Shown one piece after another: positions 26,262 to 35,706 of a stretch of DNA of 64,000 bases (its first letter is position 1; the number at the start of each line of letters is the position of its first letter). The notes under the pieces were generated by a model. It worked only from the letters and a program-made list of their open reading frames with translations, searched no databases and had not been told where the DNA came from. The stretch spans positions 3,782,001 through 3,846,000 of the forward strand of contig NZ_CP058552.1 in NCBI RefSeq assembly GCF_013401555.1, written 5' to 3'. The DNA comes from Paenibacillus sp. E222 (GTDB taxonomy: Bacteria > Bacillota > Bacilli > Paenibacillales > Paenibacillaceae). Position numbers and translations under genes: made by a program.

Positions 26262-26693
26262 ATGGCGAAACAAGCGAAAATCAAAATGGCAAACGGCGGA
26301 GAAGTTGTAATCGATTTGTTCGATCAAGAAGCTCCAAACACAGTAGCAAACTTTGAGAAACTGGCTAACTCCGGTTTCTACAACGGTCTTGTATTCCACC
26401 GTGTTATTCCGGGCTTTGTAGCTCAAGGCGGATGCCCTAACGGTTCCGGTGCAGGCGGCCCAGGTTACACAATCAACTGTGAAATCAACCCGAACAAACA
26501 TGAGCGCGGAACATTGGCTATGGCACATGCAGGCCGTAACACAGGCGGAAGCCAGTTCTACATCTGCTACCAACCGCAACCACATTTGGATGGACAACAT
26601 ACTGTATTTGGTAAAGTAACCAAAGGTATGGAGTTCGTGGACGCTTTCGAAGGTCGCGACAAAATGGAAACTGTTGAAGTAGTAGAAGCTTAA
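26262..26693 (+). CDS. ppiB: Cyclophilin-type peptidyl-prolyl isomerase
   Basis: Cytosolic proline isomerase that aids folding. 143 residues with the catalytic Arg in [13 protein letters not shown], and [31 protein letters not shown], the standard cyclophilin core. The ATG at 26262 follows GAAAGGAG; the upstream extension is rejected. No signal peptide. It stands alone between its promoter and a terminator. Confidence 0.95.
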   Translation: MAKQAKIKMANGGEVVIDLFDQEAPNTVANFEKLANSGFYNGLVFHRVIPGFVAQGGCPNGSGAGGPGYTINCEINPNKHERGTLAMAHAGRNTGGSQFYICYQPQPHLDGQHTVFGKVTKGMEFVDAFEGRDKMETVEVVEA

Positions 26694-26708
26694 TCAATAT
26701 CCGTATGT

Positions 26709-26740
26709 AAACCGTTTCGCAATGAGCGAAGCGGTTTTTG
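26709..26740 (+). terminator. Terminator after ppiB
   Basis: AACCGTTTCGC and GCGAAGCGGTT pair, followed by a T-rich tail. Confidence 0.85.
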
Positions 26741-26794
26741 TTTACACTTAAGCTTATTAAAAGTTAGTATGTGACAAAAAGGAACAAAAAACAA

Positions 26795-26823
26795 TTGATT
26801 TTTTGACGTTAAAGTGCTAACAT
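26795..26823 (+). promoter_or_regulatory. Candidate promoter of the rib operon leader
   Basis: TTGATT, a 17-base spacer and TAACAT, about 20 bases before the aptamer. The -10 hexamer is weak. Confidence 0.45.
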
Positions 26824-26843
26824 CCAATTAATAACGCAACGAA

Positions 26844-26999
26844 TCCTTCAGGGCAGGGTGTAATTCCCTACCGGCGGTGATGCAGTATGTGAGGATATCT
26901 TTCCAGCATTGATGCAAAGTCCGTGACCCGTCTGCCTGTGGCAGATGGCTGATCTGGTGTAATTCCAGAACCGACAGTATAGTCTGGATGGGAGAAGGA
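26844..26999 (+). promoter_or_regulatory. FMN riboswitch (RFN element)
   Basis: Binds FMN and turns off riboflavin synthesis genes. The conserved RFN boxes appear in order: CAGGGTGTAATTCCC, TACCGGCGGTGAT, AAGTCCGTGACCC, GGTGTAATTCCAGAACCGACAG, and AGTCTGGATGGGAGAAGGA. The closing P1 stem is TCCTTC (26844-26849) with GAAGGA (26994-26999). It stands before ribD. Confidence 0.95.
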
Positions 27000-27472
27000 G
27001 AGGGTGCCGTCCTTAGGGACCGCATTCCGCAGGAGTGTTGCTGTACAGTTTTTGATGAATTCATTTCCTGTGCAGGGAGAAATCCGGATACTTCCGGCAA
27101 TCTTCATACATATGCCACATCATAGAAGCTCTTTACCTGTAATTGAAGTTCATTAAGGTATGTGTCTGCTTTCACTTGCCTGAAATGAAGTTTTGGGCGA
27201 TGTGTTGTTGGCAATGTATCAATAGTACTGCTGGTGACACATGTCTCTCATCATCCCCATCGAACGGTTTGTTCGACGGGGATTTTTTAATATCAGTAAA
27301 GTAAAAACTTCGAAGTATGATGCTCTTGATATTGCAAGAAAAAATTCCGCTAAACGCGGTCTGGCTTCCTTGGAGTACTTCGATAGACGTTTTTTCTTAT
27401 TGGATATGGAACATGCCTCTCTGTTGGAAGGGAGGTCTATAACTTGAGATTTTAACCGTGGGGTGAACGGAC
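27000..27472 (+). other. Long untranslated leader between FMN aptamer and ribD
   Basis: About 470 bases with no credible gene. It contains the terminator at 27253-27288; the roughly 250 bases between aptamer and terminator have no assigned role. A short GGGAGG-preceded TTG triplet near 27444 opens only a 3-codon frame. Confidence 0.6.
27253..27288 (+). terminator. Terminator in the rib leader
   Basis: ATCCCCATCGAAC pairs with GTTCGACGGGGAT across a 5-base loop, then six T. It probably is the riboswitch-controlled off switch, though it lies unusually far from the aptamer. Confidence 0.8.
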
Positions 27473-28576
27473 TTGGAAATGATTAATGATGAATTTTATA
27501 TGGCGCTGGCACTGGATATGGCAGAGCGGGCACAAGGACAGACTGGAATCAATCCGGTAGTAGGTTGTGTCGTTGTTAAAGAAGGACGTATCGTGGGCCT
27601 CGGAAGTCATCTCAAACGGGGAACGGGTCATGCAGAGGTTCATGCGCTGAACATGGCGGGCAGTGATGCGGAAGGCAGTACAGTATACGTTACGCTTGAA
27701 CCCTGTAGCCATTATGGCAAGACTCCACCATGCAGTGAACGTCTCATTCATGAGAAAGTGAAACGTGTCGTCGTATGCTGCGAAGATCCGAATCCGCAAG
27801 TCTCAGGCAGAGGGATCAGCATGCTGCGTCAACAAGGGATCGAAGTTGAAGTTGGAGTGCTGCGTGAGCGCGGAAGACGGATGAACGAGAAATTCATCAA
27901 ATACATTACAACAGGTCTCCCCTTTGTAACTTTGAAGACGGCCTCTACTCTGGATGGCAAAATCGCTACGCGTAGCGGTGACAGCAAATGGATCTCTAAC
28001 GAGTCAGCTCGCGAGATTGTACACGCGCTTCGTCATCGCCATCAAGGAATTATGGTTGGTGTGGAAACGGTCATTGCAGACAATCCCGAACTCACGACTC
28101 GCTTGCAAGTGGAAGGGATCAGCCCGGTACGAATTGTGGTCGATTCCAAGCTACGTCTGCCTGTAGGAGCCAAAATGGTTAAGGATGGCCTTGCACCAAC
28201 CTGGGTGCTTACAACGGATGAGGCGAGCCCTAAAGCCGCTGAGCGGCTTGAGGCCTATGGGGTGGAGATTATACGTTGTGGTCCAGGACCACGTGTTGAT
28301 CTGCTAAGTGCACTCAGCAAGCTCGGTGAGCGTGAAATTGGTTCGATTCTGCTTGAAGGCGGGGGTACTCTGAATGGTGCCATGCTGGAAGCGCGATTGG
28401 TAGATCGACTGCTCATGTTCATTGCTCCGAAAATTGTCGGAGGATACGAAACACCAGGCAGTTTCCGCTTCGAGGGTGTTGAGCGCATGAGTCAGGCGAT
28501 TCAATTGCATCAGCTGGAAATTGAGCAAGTTGGAGATAATATTAGCATTGGCGGAATTCCGGTTTGGCCTGAATAA
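27473..28576 (+). CDS. ribD: Bifunctional riboflavin deaminase/reductase
   Basis: Converts the pyrimidine product of RibA to the ribitylamino form by deamination and then reduction. 367 residues: a cytidine-deaminase-like N-terminal domain with the zinc motifs HAEVHAL and PCSHYGKTPPC, and a C-terminal reductase domain (TLKTASTLDGKIATRSGDS, VGVETVIADNPELTTR, EGGGTLNGAML). Start is TTG at 27473, 6 bases after GGGGTGA; the ATG at 27479 is the alternative. First gene of ribD-ribE-ribBA-ribH behind the FMN riboswitch. Confidence 0.94.
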   Translation: MEMINDEFYMALALDMAERAQGQTGINPVVGCVVVKEGRIVGLGSHLKRGTGHAEVHALNMAGSDAEGSTVYVTLEPCSHYGKTPPCSERLIHEKVKRVVVCCEDPNPQVSGRGISMLRQQGIEVEVGVLRERGRRMNEKFIKYITTGLPFVTLKTASTLDGKIATRSGDSKWISNESAREIVHALRHRHQGIMVGVETVIADNPELTTRLQVEGISPVRIVVDSKLRLPVGAKMVKDGLAPTWVLTTDEASPKAAERLEAYGVEIIRCGPGPRVDLLSALSKLGEREIGSILLEGGGTLNGAMLEARLVDRLLMFIAPKIVGGYETPGSFRFEGVERMSQAIQLHQLEIEQVGDNISIGGIPVWPE

Positions 28577-28625
28577 ATGAATTGATTGAATTAACAATAA
28601 CGAAATAAATAAAGGAGGCGGTAGC

Positions 28626-29294
28626 ATGTTTACCGGTTTGGTGGAAGAAGTCGGTCAGATCCGGCGTATAGGTCGGAAAGGCGAAGCGATGGTCCTGAAT
28701 ATCGGAGCTTCCGCCATCATGAACGACTTGAAGATTGGCGATAGTGTAGCCGTAAACGGGGTATGCTTAACTGCGACTACCCTGGAGGGTGGCGGTTTTA
28801 CTGCTGACGTGATGCCTGAGACATATCGACATACCAATCTTAGTCAATTGCAATCCGGAAGCAAAGTTAATCTGGAGCGAGCCATGTTGTCAGGTGGTCG
28901 TTTTGGCGGGCATATCGTTCAGGGCCATGTCGATGGCACTGGGGTCATTGGCAGCATTACACGTGACCAGAATGCGATTGTTTTCGAGATCAAACCTGAT
29001 GATACGCAACTGTTCAAATATCTGATACCCAAAGGGTCTGTAACCCTGGACGGAATTAGTCTGACCGTTGTGCATACTTCACAGACCGCATTCACTGTAT
29101 CCATTATTCCACACACCATTGGTGAGACCGTATTAAATGTGAAAAAGACGGGGGATACCATCAATATTGAGTGTGATATTTTGGGCAAATATGTGGATCA
29201 TCTGTTGCACTATGGTAAGGGACATCAGGAGACAGGTACGGGCAAGCCGAGAAGTATCAGTGAGGATTTCCTTGCTAATCACGGATTTGCTTAA
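28626..29294 (+). CDS. ribE: Riboflavin synthase alpha chain
   Basis: Dismutates two 6,7-dimethyl-8-ribityllumazine molecules to riboflavin. 222 residues built of two similar barrels, each with the lumazine-binding pattern (MFTGLVEEVGQI, VNGVCLTATTLEGG, MPETYRHTNL; then HIVQGHVDGTG, LDGISLTVVHTSQTAF). AAAGGAGG precedes the ATG. Works with the RibH capsid encoded two genes on. Confidence 0.95.
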   Translation: MFTGLVEEVGQIRRIGRKGEAMVLNIGASAIMNDLKIGDSVAVNGVCLTATTLEGGGFTADVMPETYRHTNLSQLQSGSKVNLERAMLSGGRFGGHIVQGHVDGTGVIGSITRDQNAIVFEIKPDDTQLFKYLIPKGSVTLDGISLTVVHTSQTAFTVSIIPHTIGETVLNVKKTGDTINIECDILGKYVDHLLHYGKGHQETGTGKPRSISEDFLANHGFA

Positions 29295-29351
29295 CAAATC
29301 GTAATTGCTTAACTACAAATATAAATTGAAATAGATACTGGAGGGGGACCT

Positions 29352-30590
29352 ATGTCAGAGAAATCCATTCTGAATTCTATTGAGGAAGCCATCTACGATC
29401 TCATGCAGGGTAAACCGGTTATTGTGGTGGATGATGAGGATCGGGAGAATGAAGGTGACTTTATCGCTTTGGCGGAAAAGGCTACACCTGAAGTGATCAA
29501 TTTCATGATTACCGAAGGCAGAGGTCTGGTGTGTGTTCCCATTACGCAGCAACGTGCCGATGAACTCAACCTGAAACCTATGGTCCAGCAAAATACGGAC
29601 TTTCATGGGACGGCTTTTACCGTCTCTGTAGATCATAAAGATACCACAACGGGCATCTCGGCTCATGAACGCTCCATTACAGTTAAGGGTCTAATTGATC
29701 CCGAAGCGAAAAGCGGAGATTTCCGCAAGCCGGGCCACATGTTCCCACTTATTGCTAAAGATGGCGGTGTGCTACGACGCGCGGGCCACACGGAAGCGGC
29801 TGTAGATCTCGCCATTATGTGCGGTTCCTATCCGGCAGGTGTAATCTGTGAAGTGATCAAGGAAGATGGCACGATGGCCAGACTTCCGGATCTACAGGAG
29901 ATCGCCCGCAAGCATGATCTGAAGCTAATCAGCATTCAGGATATGATTCGGTACCGGAATGAGAAGGAACAGCTGGTTCAACGCGAAGTAGCTGTACGTA
30001 TGCCAACGGACTTTGGTGAATTCCAGGCGGTGGCCTACACCAATGCGGTGGACAACAAGGAGCATGTTGCTTTGGTTAAAGGCGAAATTGATGGTTCGAA
30101 GCCTGTATTGGTCCGCGTACACTCCGAATGTCTCACAGGGGATGTTTTCCATTCCCATCGCTGTGACTGTGGTCCACAATTCGATGCAGCTTTGAAACAG
30201 ATCCATGACGAAGGCAATGGCGTCCTGCTCTATATGAGACAGGAAGGACGAGGCATTGGACTGATCAACAAGCTCAAAGCCTACAAACTGCAAGAAGAAG
30301 GTCTGGACACCGTGGATGCCAATCTGAAGCTTGGGTTTGCTGCCGATCTTCGAGATTACGGCATTGGTGCCCAAATTCTCAAGGATCTTGGCGTTCGTCA
30401 AATCCGTTTGTTAACCAACAATCCACGCAAAATTAAAGGGCTTGAAGGTTACGGACTTGAAGTGGTGGAACGAGTTCCGATTCAGATGGAAGAGAACGAG
30501 GATAATACGGTTTACCTGCACACGAAGCAGGCAAAACTCGGCCATATGCTAAAGTTCGACGATATCGAGCAGAATGAAGAAAAAAACTGA
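29352..30590 (+). CDS. ribBA: Bifunctional DHBP synthase / GTP cyclohydrolase II
   Basis: Makes both precursors of riboflavin: 3,4-dihydroxy-2-butanone 4-phosphate from ribulose 5-phosphate (N-terminal half) and the pyrimidine from GTP (C-terminal half). 412 residues. RibB motifs: [21 protein letters not shown]. RibA motifs: zinc cysteines in [17 protein letters not shown], and RQEGRGIGL, with LTNNPRKI near the end. CTGGAGGGGG is the ribosome site. Confidence 0.95.
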   Translation: MSEKSILNSIEEAIYDLMQGKPVIVVDDEDRENEGDFIALAEKATPEVINFMITEGRGLVCVPITQQRADELNLKPMVQQNTDFHGTAFTVSVDHKDTTTGISAHERSITVKGLIDPEAKSGDFRKPGHMFPLIAKDGGVLRRAGHTEAAVDLAIMCGSYPAGVICEVIKEDGTMARLPDLQEIARKHDLKLISIQDMIRYRNEKEQLVQREVAVRMPTDFGEFQAVAYTNAVDNKEHVALVKGEIDGSKPVLVRVHSECLTGDVFHSHRCDCGPQFDAALKQIHDEGNGVLLYMRQEGRGIGLINKLKAYKLQEEGLDTVDANLKLGFAADLRDYGIGAQILKDLGVRQIRLLTNNPRKIKGLEGYGLEVVERVPIQMEENEDNTVYLHTKQAKLGHMLKFDDIEQNEEKN

Positions 30591-30674
30591 GTAGCTTTTC
30601 TGAGTTAAATAAGTGAAATATTTGCCGAAGATCAGCTGCATACATCATATAATACAATTAGGGAGATGACTTGA

Positions 30675-31142
30675 ATGCCACACTTTTTTGAAGGACATTT
30701 GGTATCAGAAGGATTAAAATATGGAGTGGTTGTAGGACGTTTTAACGAGTTCATTACAAGCAAATTGCTCAGCGGAGCACTGGATGCGTTCAAACGTCAC
30801 GGTGTACAAGATAATGAAGTGGATGTAGCGTGGGTTCCAGGAGCTTTTGAAATCCCGTTGATTGCACAAAAAATGGCTGAAAGTGGAAAATATGATGCAG
30901 TCATTACGTTGGGGACGGTTATCCGTGGTTCAACAACACATTATGATTATGTGTGTAATGAGATGGCTAAGGGTGTAGCCGCAATTAACCTGAAAACAGG
31001 CGTACCTACAATCTTCGGCCTCGTTACAACAGAGAATATTGAACAGGCCATTGAACGTGCTGGAACAAAGGCAGGAAACAAAGGCTGGGATGCAGCTACT
31101 GCCGCGATTGAAATGGCGAACTTGACGAAACAGCTAAAATAG
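30675..31142 (+). CDS. ribH: Lumazine synthase
   Basis: Condenses the two precursors to 6,7-dimethyl-8-ribityllumazine; forms 60-subunit capsids in related bacteria. 155 residues with [44 protein letters not shown] (active-site His) and [27 protein letters not shown] precedes the ATG. Last gene of the rib operon. Confidence 0.95.
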   Translation: MPHFFEGHLVSEGLKYGVVVGRFNEFITSKLLSGALDAFKRHGVQDNEVDVAWVPGAFEIPLIAQKMAESGKYDAVITLGTVIRGSTTHYDYVCNEMAKGVAAINLKTGVPTIFGLVTTENIEQAIERAGTKAGNKGWDAATAAIEMANLTKQLK

Positions 31143-31244
31143 TGCTTATTTAATATAGTGCCCTGCTCTGCGCAGACGAAAACGGGAGACCGGATTCGGC
31201 GGCTTAGCGGGGGTTTTTATTTTTCTGGCGGGAGGATTCGTCTA

Positions 31245-32045
31245 GTGACGGTAGTTACATACAAACTGGAGACTTTTGAAGGGCCTTTGGATCTGCTGCT
31301 TCATTTGATCGATAAGGCAGAGATTCATATCCAGGATATTCCCATCAGCGATATTACCGATCAATATATGGCGTATCTGCATTCGATGCAGGAGCTGGAG
31401 CTGGATATTACGAGTGAATTTTTGGTAATGGCAGCAACATTGCTGTCAATCAAGAGCAAACTATTACTGCCCAAACCACCGGTAATCGAGGATTTTGAGG
31501 ATTATGCATATATGGAAGATGAAGATTATGATCCACGTGCCGAACTGATTGCACGTCTGATTGAATATCGCAAATACAAGGGAATTGCGCGTCACTTGCA
31601 CGAACGGGAGTGGGAACGCAGCCTTATTTTCTCCAAAGAGCCCGAGGATTTGCGGCCGTATATGCCTGTAGAAGCACAATCGAATCCGGTAGAGGGTTTG
31701 CATACCTCTGATCTGATTGCAGCCTTTCAGAAGGCGCTGCGTAAGGCGGAGAAGCGGACAACCGTAACTCGGATCCAGCGGGATGAAATCTCGGTTAAGG
31801 ATCGCATTCGCGATGTTATCGGCGCGTTGGAAAGTATGGGACCGGGGGGCAGGCTGTTATTCTCCAAGCTGCTGGATAACCAAATTTATCGGCATGAGAT
31901 TGTCGTAACTTTTCTGGCGGTGCTGGAGCTGATGAAGATGAAGCAGATTGTCTGTTATCAGGAGCGGATGTTTGAGGATATCGTTATGGAGTGGAGAGGG
32001 GAAACAAAGAATCATGGATTTTCCGAAATTGAAATCGATTATTGA
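31245..32045 (+). CDS. scpA: Segregation and condensation protein A
   Basis: Kleisin subunit that bridges the SMC heads in the bacterial condensin complex. 266 residues; N-terminal LETFEGPLDLLLHLIDKAEI and ITSEFLVMAATLLSIKSKLLLP are typical, and the C-terminal winged helix (FLAVLELMKMKQIVCYQ) contacts SMC. The GTG at 31245 has GGGAGGA upstream; the ORF opens at 31158 without support. It overlaps scpB by 32 bases. Confidence 0.92.
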   Translation: MTVVTYKLETFEGPLDLLLHLIDKAEIHIQDIPISDITDQYMAYLHSMQELELDITSEFLVMAATLLSIKSKLLLPKPPVIEDFEDYAYMEDEDYDPRAELIARLIEYRKYKGIARHLHEREWERSLIFSKEPEDLRPYMPVEAQSNPVEGLHTSDLIAAFQKALRKAEKRTTVTRIQRDEISVKDRIRDVIGALESMGPGGRLLFSKLLDNQIYRHEIVVTFLAVLELMKMKQIVCYQERMFEDIVMEWRGETKNHGFSEIEIDY

Positions 32046-32676
32046 AGGCCTGCTGTTTTTGTCCGGAGAAGAAGGTCTGAGTATCAAACAAATCGCCGAG
32101 ATCGTGGATCAGCGAGCCGAACTGGTATCGGATGCGATCGAGGAAATGATCGCTGAATTTGCCAAGCAGGGACGAGGCGTACAAATTCTTAAAATTGCAG
32201 GGGTAGTCCAACTGGGGACATTACCGGAACATGCAGCTTATTTTGAGAAATTGGCTTATTCACCTGCACGTACCTCTTTATCCCAGGCGGCTTTGGAGAC
32301 GCTCGCTATTGTGGCGTATCGTCAGCCTATCACGCGGGTGGAGATTGAGGAGATCCGTGGCGTAAAATCCGAACGTGCCATTCATACCCTTGTGAACAAG
32401 GATCTCATTCAGGAAGTGGGACGGGCTGAGGCCATTGGACGCCCAATTCTATATGGCACTACCAAGTCCTTCCTGGATTACTTTGGCTTGGCTTCGCTCA
32501 AAGATCTGCCTGAGCCAGGGTTGTTTGAAGATTCCGAGAACCTGGAGGAAGAAACACAGCTGCTTTTTGAAAAATTGGATGTGCAGCATGTGGATCTGGA
32601 TCTTGATAATACAAATCTTGAAGATGATACAAATGCAAACGATATTAATAACGAAGATGATCCTTTGAACTCATAA
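32014..32676 (+). CDS. scpB: Segregation and condensation protein B
   Basis: Partner of ScpA in the SMC complex. 220 residues with two winged-helix domains: IIEGLLFLSGEEGLSIKQIA first, then QAALETLAIVAYRQPITRVE with RGVKSERAIHTLV. The C-terminus is a long acidic tail (for example NLEEETQLLFEK and LEDDTNANDINNEDD). The ATG at 32014 follows GAGAGGGGAAA and lies within scpA. Confidence 0.93.
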   Translation: MDFPKLKSIIEGLLFLSGEEGLSIKQIAEIVDQRAELVSDAIEEMIAEFAKQGRGVQILKIAGVVQLGTLPEHAAYFEKLAYSPARTSLSQAALETLAIVAYRQPITRVEIEEIRGVKSERAIHTLVNKDLIQEVGRAEAIGRPILYGTTKSFLDYFGLASLKDLPEPGLFEDSENLEEETQLLFEKLDVQHVDLDLDNTNLEDDTNANDINNEDDPLNS

Positions 32677-32696
32677 CTTTGCAGTCTGGATCGATC

Positions 32697-32731
32697 CAAA
32701 ACCGGTACCCTGTCGGAGGGCCGGTTTTTTT
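32697..32731 (+). terminator. Terminator after scpB
   Basis: AAACCGG and CCGGTTT pair, followed by T residues. Confidence 0.8.
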
Positions 32732-32865
32732 GACGTGGTAAACGGAATGTATTACAAGGTGGTTGTGCAAAGATTAAATGGAATTTTCAGGTCAGACGTG
32801 AATTTTTTCCTATATAGAGTGTCATACTAGACGAGAAAAGAATTGAGGGCTTGGAGGTAAGGCCT

Positions 32866-33597
32866 GTGTGGATTTGGCTTGGAGGAATCGGCTTGTTGAT
32901 CGCACTGCTTCTTGTCGCAGTCCTCATCTCGTATGTTCATGTGCATTTTACATTCAGGAAACACAATCATGATGATTATGCCAAGATTACGGTTCGTCTG
33001 CTATATGGCATTGTGCGTATTAACTATGAAATTCCTAGTATCGTCTTTCGGAATATGAAGGAAGGTTTCCTTGTGAAGACGGAGCAGCGAATGAATCATT
33101 CGAGGGGCGAAGCCCAGAGCAACGAGCGTGTTAACAAACGTAAAGTCAAAAAATGGGCTAAGGATGTAAAGATCATGCTCAGGGCAACGGAAGCATTAAA
33201 GCTCTGGATCAAGCAAACGCTCACTCGTGTACATATGACTCACTGGTCCTGGTCCACTCGCATTGGCGTCGGCGATGCAGCATATACGGCTGTTCTCATA
33301 GGTTGGGTGTGGAGTATCAAGTCGATCATCATTGGATACCTCTCTTATCAAATCCGTTTTGAACAAACGCCAAAGTTACAAGTTGTGCCGGTGTGGGAAG
33401 ACGAGATGGAGTTCCAAACCGAGCTGGATTGGAAACTAAAGATCCGGATCTCAGCAGTCATGATCGCAGGACTTACGTTGTTAACCCGAGTGCTTCAAGT
33501 TGAGGGAGGATGGCGGATGTGGTTCAAACTCCTACAAGAACAACGTCGCAGACGCAAACTAAAGCTCAAGAAACAACACAGTAAATCGCACATATGA
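32866..33597 (+). CDS. DUF2953 domain protein (YtfI-like)
   Basis: 243 residues. One N-terminal membrane segment (IWLGGIGLLIALLLVAVLIS), a DUF2953-type region in the middle (THWSWSTRIGVGDAAYTAVLIGWVWSIK) and a very basic C-terminus (RRRRKLKLKKQ). B. subtilis ytfI precedes ytfJ, as here. The GTG at 32866 has GGAGG 8 bases upstream; the TTG at 32851 overlaps that site. Function unknown, likely sporulation-related by its neighbour. Confidence 0.8.
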   Translation: MWIWLGGIGLLIALLLVAVLISYVHVHFTFRKHNHDDYAKITVRLLYGIVRINYEIPSIVFRNMKEGFLVKTEQRMNHSRGEAQSNERVNKRKVKKWAKDVKIMLRATEALKLWIKQTLTRVHMTHWSWSTRIGVGDAAYTAVLIGWVWSIKSIIIGYLSYQIRFEQTPKLQVVPVWEDEMEFQTELDWKLKIRISAVMIAGLTLLTRVLQVEGGWRMWFKLLQEQRRRRKLKLKKQHSKSHI

Positions 33598-33874
33598 GTG
33601 CATGTATTGTTCCGTGTTATTTAGCTTTCATGAAAATGATTGCGGGTGCGAGTGGAACAATGGCTCTTGGCTGGATCTATTCGGTAGTTAAAGTGAAGCC
33701 GAGTATGCGACAATTTTCTACAGTTTGCTTGCAACTGCCTGGTTTTATTTTGCCGAGTCAGCGGTTTGAAGTATTGAGGTTTAGTTAAATGGCTGGCTTA
33801 CATAAGTCCCTACAAGTTTGGGGATGATATGGTTAGCTCAAACCTAGCTTAAATTGAAACTGGAGGGAATTCAA

Positions 33875-34369
33875 ATGTCAGATCATCCAATTCAAGGCTT
33901 AATGGAAACCGCAATGGAAAATATCAAGGCCATGGTGGATGTCAATACAATCGTGGGCGATGCGGTTGAAACACCTGATGGTACCGTAATTTTGCCGATC
34001 AGTAAAGTAGGATTCGGATTCGCTGCGGGTGGCAGTGATTTTCATGTGAGTGATGGAAGCAGCAAAGGTGGAAACGGTGGTAGCAGCGGAAACAGTACTA
34101 CTGAGCATGCCAGCTCCGCATCAGTTGCCTCACCATTTGGAGGAGGAAGTGGGGGCGGCGTATCCATTCGTCCTATCGCATTCCTGGTAGTTGGCAAACA
34201 GGGCGTTCATATCGTGCCGCTTGACAACTCAACGCATCTGTTTGAGAAACTGATCGATTCCACACCGTATGTGATGGACAGAATTCAGGACATGTTCCGC
34301 AATCGTAATACAGCACAATCTGCCGAGTCCGGTATTCCTGTCACACCTGATCCTTCTACGTACAGCTAA
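33875..34369 (+). CDS. ytfJ: GerW/YtfJ family sporulation protein
   Basis: 164-residue protein of the GerW family, found in the spore and needed for normal germination in Bacillus. N-terminal helix HPIQGLMETAMENIKAMVDVNT, then VGDAVETPDGTVILPISKVGFGFAAGG, a Gly/Ser-rich linker (GGNGGSSGNS, FGGGSGGGVS) and the conserved IRPIAFLVVGKQGVHIVPLD. The ATG at 33875 follows TGGAGGGA. Confidence 0.9.
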   Translation: MSDHPIQGLMETAMENIKAMVDVNTIVGDAVETPDGTVILPISKVGFGFAAGGSDFHVSDGSSKGGNGGSSGNSTTEHASSASVASPFGGGSGGGVSIRPIAFLVVGKQGVHIVPLDNSTHLFEKLIDSTPYVMDRIQDMFRNRNTAQSAESGIPVTPDPSTYS

Positions 34370-34380
34370 ATGATTCGTCT

Positions 34381-34417
34381 AAAATCCCTTCCGCAGCGCA
34401 TGCGAGAGGGATTTTTG
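34381..34417 (+). terminator. Terminator after ytfJ
   Basis: AAATCCCT and AGGGATTT pair with an inner GCGCATGCG stem, then T residues. Confidence 0.8.
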
Positions 34418-34500
34418 CTGTTTTCTAACACTGGGACATACTTCGGGTTGTCCAGACATAAGCTAGTACAAGATTCCAAGTGACCCGGAGGAATGAATCG

Positions 34501-35688
34501 ATGCGAAAATTAATGAAATTTATGGCGTGTATGTTTGTACCTTTGTTTCTGTTTCCCTCTATTGGGCTTGCTGAAGCCCAGGGAACCATACCTGGCCCCT
34601 CAAACCATGCGCAAAGCGCTGCTCTCATTGATGTGACTTCAGGCCGAATATTGTACAGCAAGGATGGGGATAAGGAACTCAGAATTGCCAGCTTAACCAA
34701 AATCATGACAGCAATTGTTGCGATTGAACACGGTAAACTGGATGACAAAGTAAAGGTAACTTCTTCGGCTTTTGCCAAAGAAGGCTCGTCCATCTATCTC
34801 AAGCTGGGTGAAGAAATGACGCTGGAAAATATGCTGTATGGGCTGATGCTGCGATCAGGCAACGATGCGGCCTCGGCGATTGCTGAACATGTCGGTGGAT
34901 CTGAAGAAGGTTTCGTGCTGTTAATGAACAAAAAGGCAGAGCAAATGGGTCTGACGCATTCCCATTTTATGAATCCCCATGGACTTGATGCAGACGGTCA
35001 CTACTCTACCGCCAATGATCTGGCACGCTTAACCGCGTATGCGCTCAAGAATCCGGTTTTCAAACGAATTGTAGCTACAGAGAACAAATCAGCTCCAAAT
35101 CCGAATGAGAGCTGGCAGTACTCCTGGCAAAACAAAAATAAAATGCTGCGGTTGTATGAGGGAGCCGATGGCGTAAAGACCGGATATACCAAAAAGGCGT
35201 TCCGTTGTCTCGTCAGCTCGGCTACTCGCAATGGACAACAGCTTGCTGCGGTAACCCTGAACGACGGCGATGACTGGAATGACCATGCTCGCATGCTGGA
35301 TTTCGGTTTTGAAAACTTCCCTTTGGTGGAAATTGCAAAAAAGGAACAGCCTGTACAGAACACGGATGTAGTCACAGGTCGCGGGTTCACCTATCCTCTG
35401 GCGAAGAGTGAGACAGCCTCATTGGCGAAAAAGCTGATTTTACTCGAAAACCGTGCCCAGAAGGGTTCGAAGGGAGATGCAACATCGACAGATCCTTCCT
35501 TTGGACTGGCCGGTCGAATTGATATGCAGCTTGACGGAAAACTTGTAGGTTCTATTCCTGTGTATCGCAAAGGAAGTTATATTCCGCCGGAGCCGAAGGC
35601 AGAGGATGCAACTCTGGGGGGGATTGGTGAAATTTCTACCTGGGCTTCCGCATGGCGTGCAGTATTAAGCCATTTGTTATCTCCATAA
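34501..35688 (+). CDS. dacB: D-alanyl-D-alanine carboxypeptidase (DacB type)
   Basis: S11 family penicillin-binding protein, 395 residues, that cuts the terminal D-Ala in spore cortex peptidoglycan. Signal peptide (RKLMKFMACMFVPLFLFPS), then SLTK (SxxK), SGND (SxN) and GVKTGYTKK (KTG). The ATG at 34501 follows CGGAGGA. It is directly followed by spmA and spmB, the dacB-spmA-spmB operon known from B. subtilis, where it is mother-cell specific. It differs clearly from dacF in this window. Confidence 0.92.
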   Translation: MRKLMKFMACMFVPLFLFPSIGLAEAQGTIPGPSNHAQSAALIDVTSGRILYSKDGDKELRIASLTKIMTAIVAIEHGKLDDKVKVTSSAFAKEGSSIYLKLGEEMTLENMLYGLMLRSGNDAASAIAEHVGGSEEGFVLLMNKKAEQMGLTHSHFMNPHGLDADGHYSTANDLARLTAYALKNPVFKRIVATENKSAPNPNESWQYSWQNKNKMLRLYEGADGVKTGYTKKAFRCLVSSATRNGQQLAAVTLNDGDDWNDHARMLDFGFENFPLVEIAKKEQPVQNTDVVTGRGFTYPLAKSETASLAKKLILLENRAQKGSKGDATSTDPSFGLAGRIDMQLDGKLVGSIPVYRKGSYIPPEPKAEDATLGGIGEISTWASAWRAVLSHLLSP

Positions 35689-35706
35689 TGAGGGGAGGGT
35701 TATCCT

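Noticed and set aside
27241..27447. 68-residue frame in the rib leader
   Set aside because: It runs through the terminator hairpin and lacks a ribosome site; it is leader RNA.
33594..33788. Possible 64-residue gene overlapping the DUF2953 gene by ATGA
   Set aside because: No recognisable family, weak composition, and it ends in a non-conserved gap before ytfJ. Kept out for lack of support.
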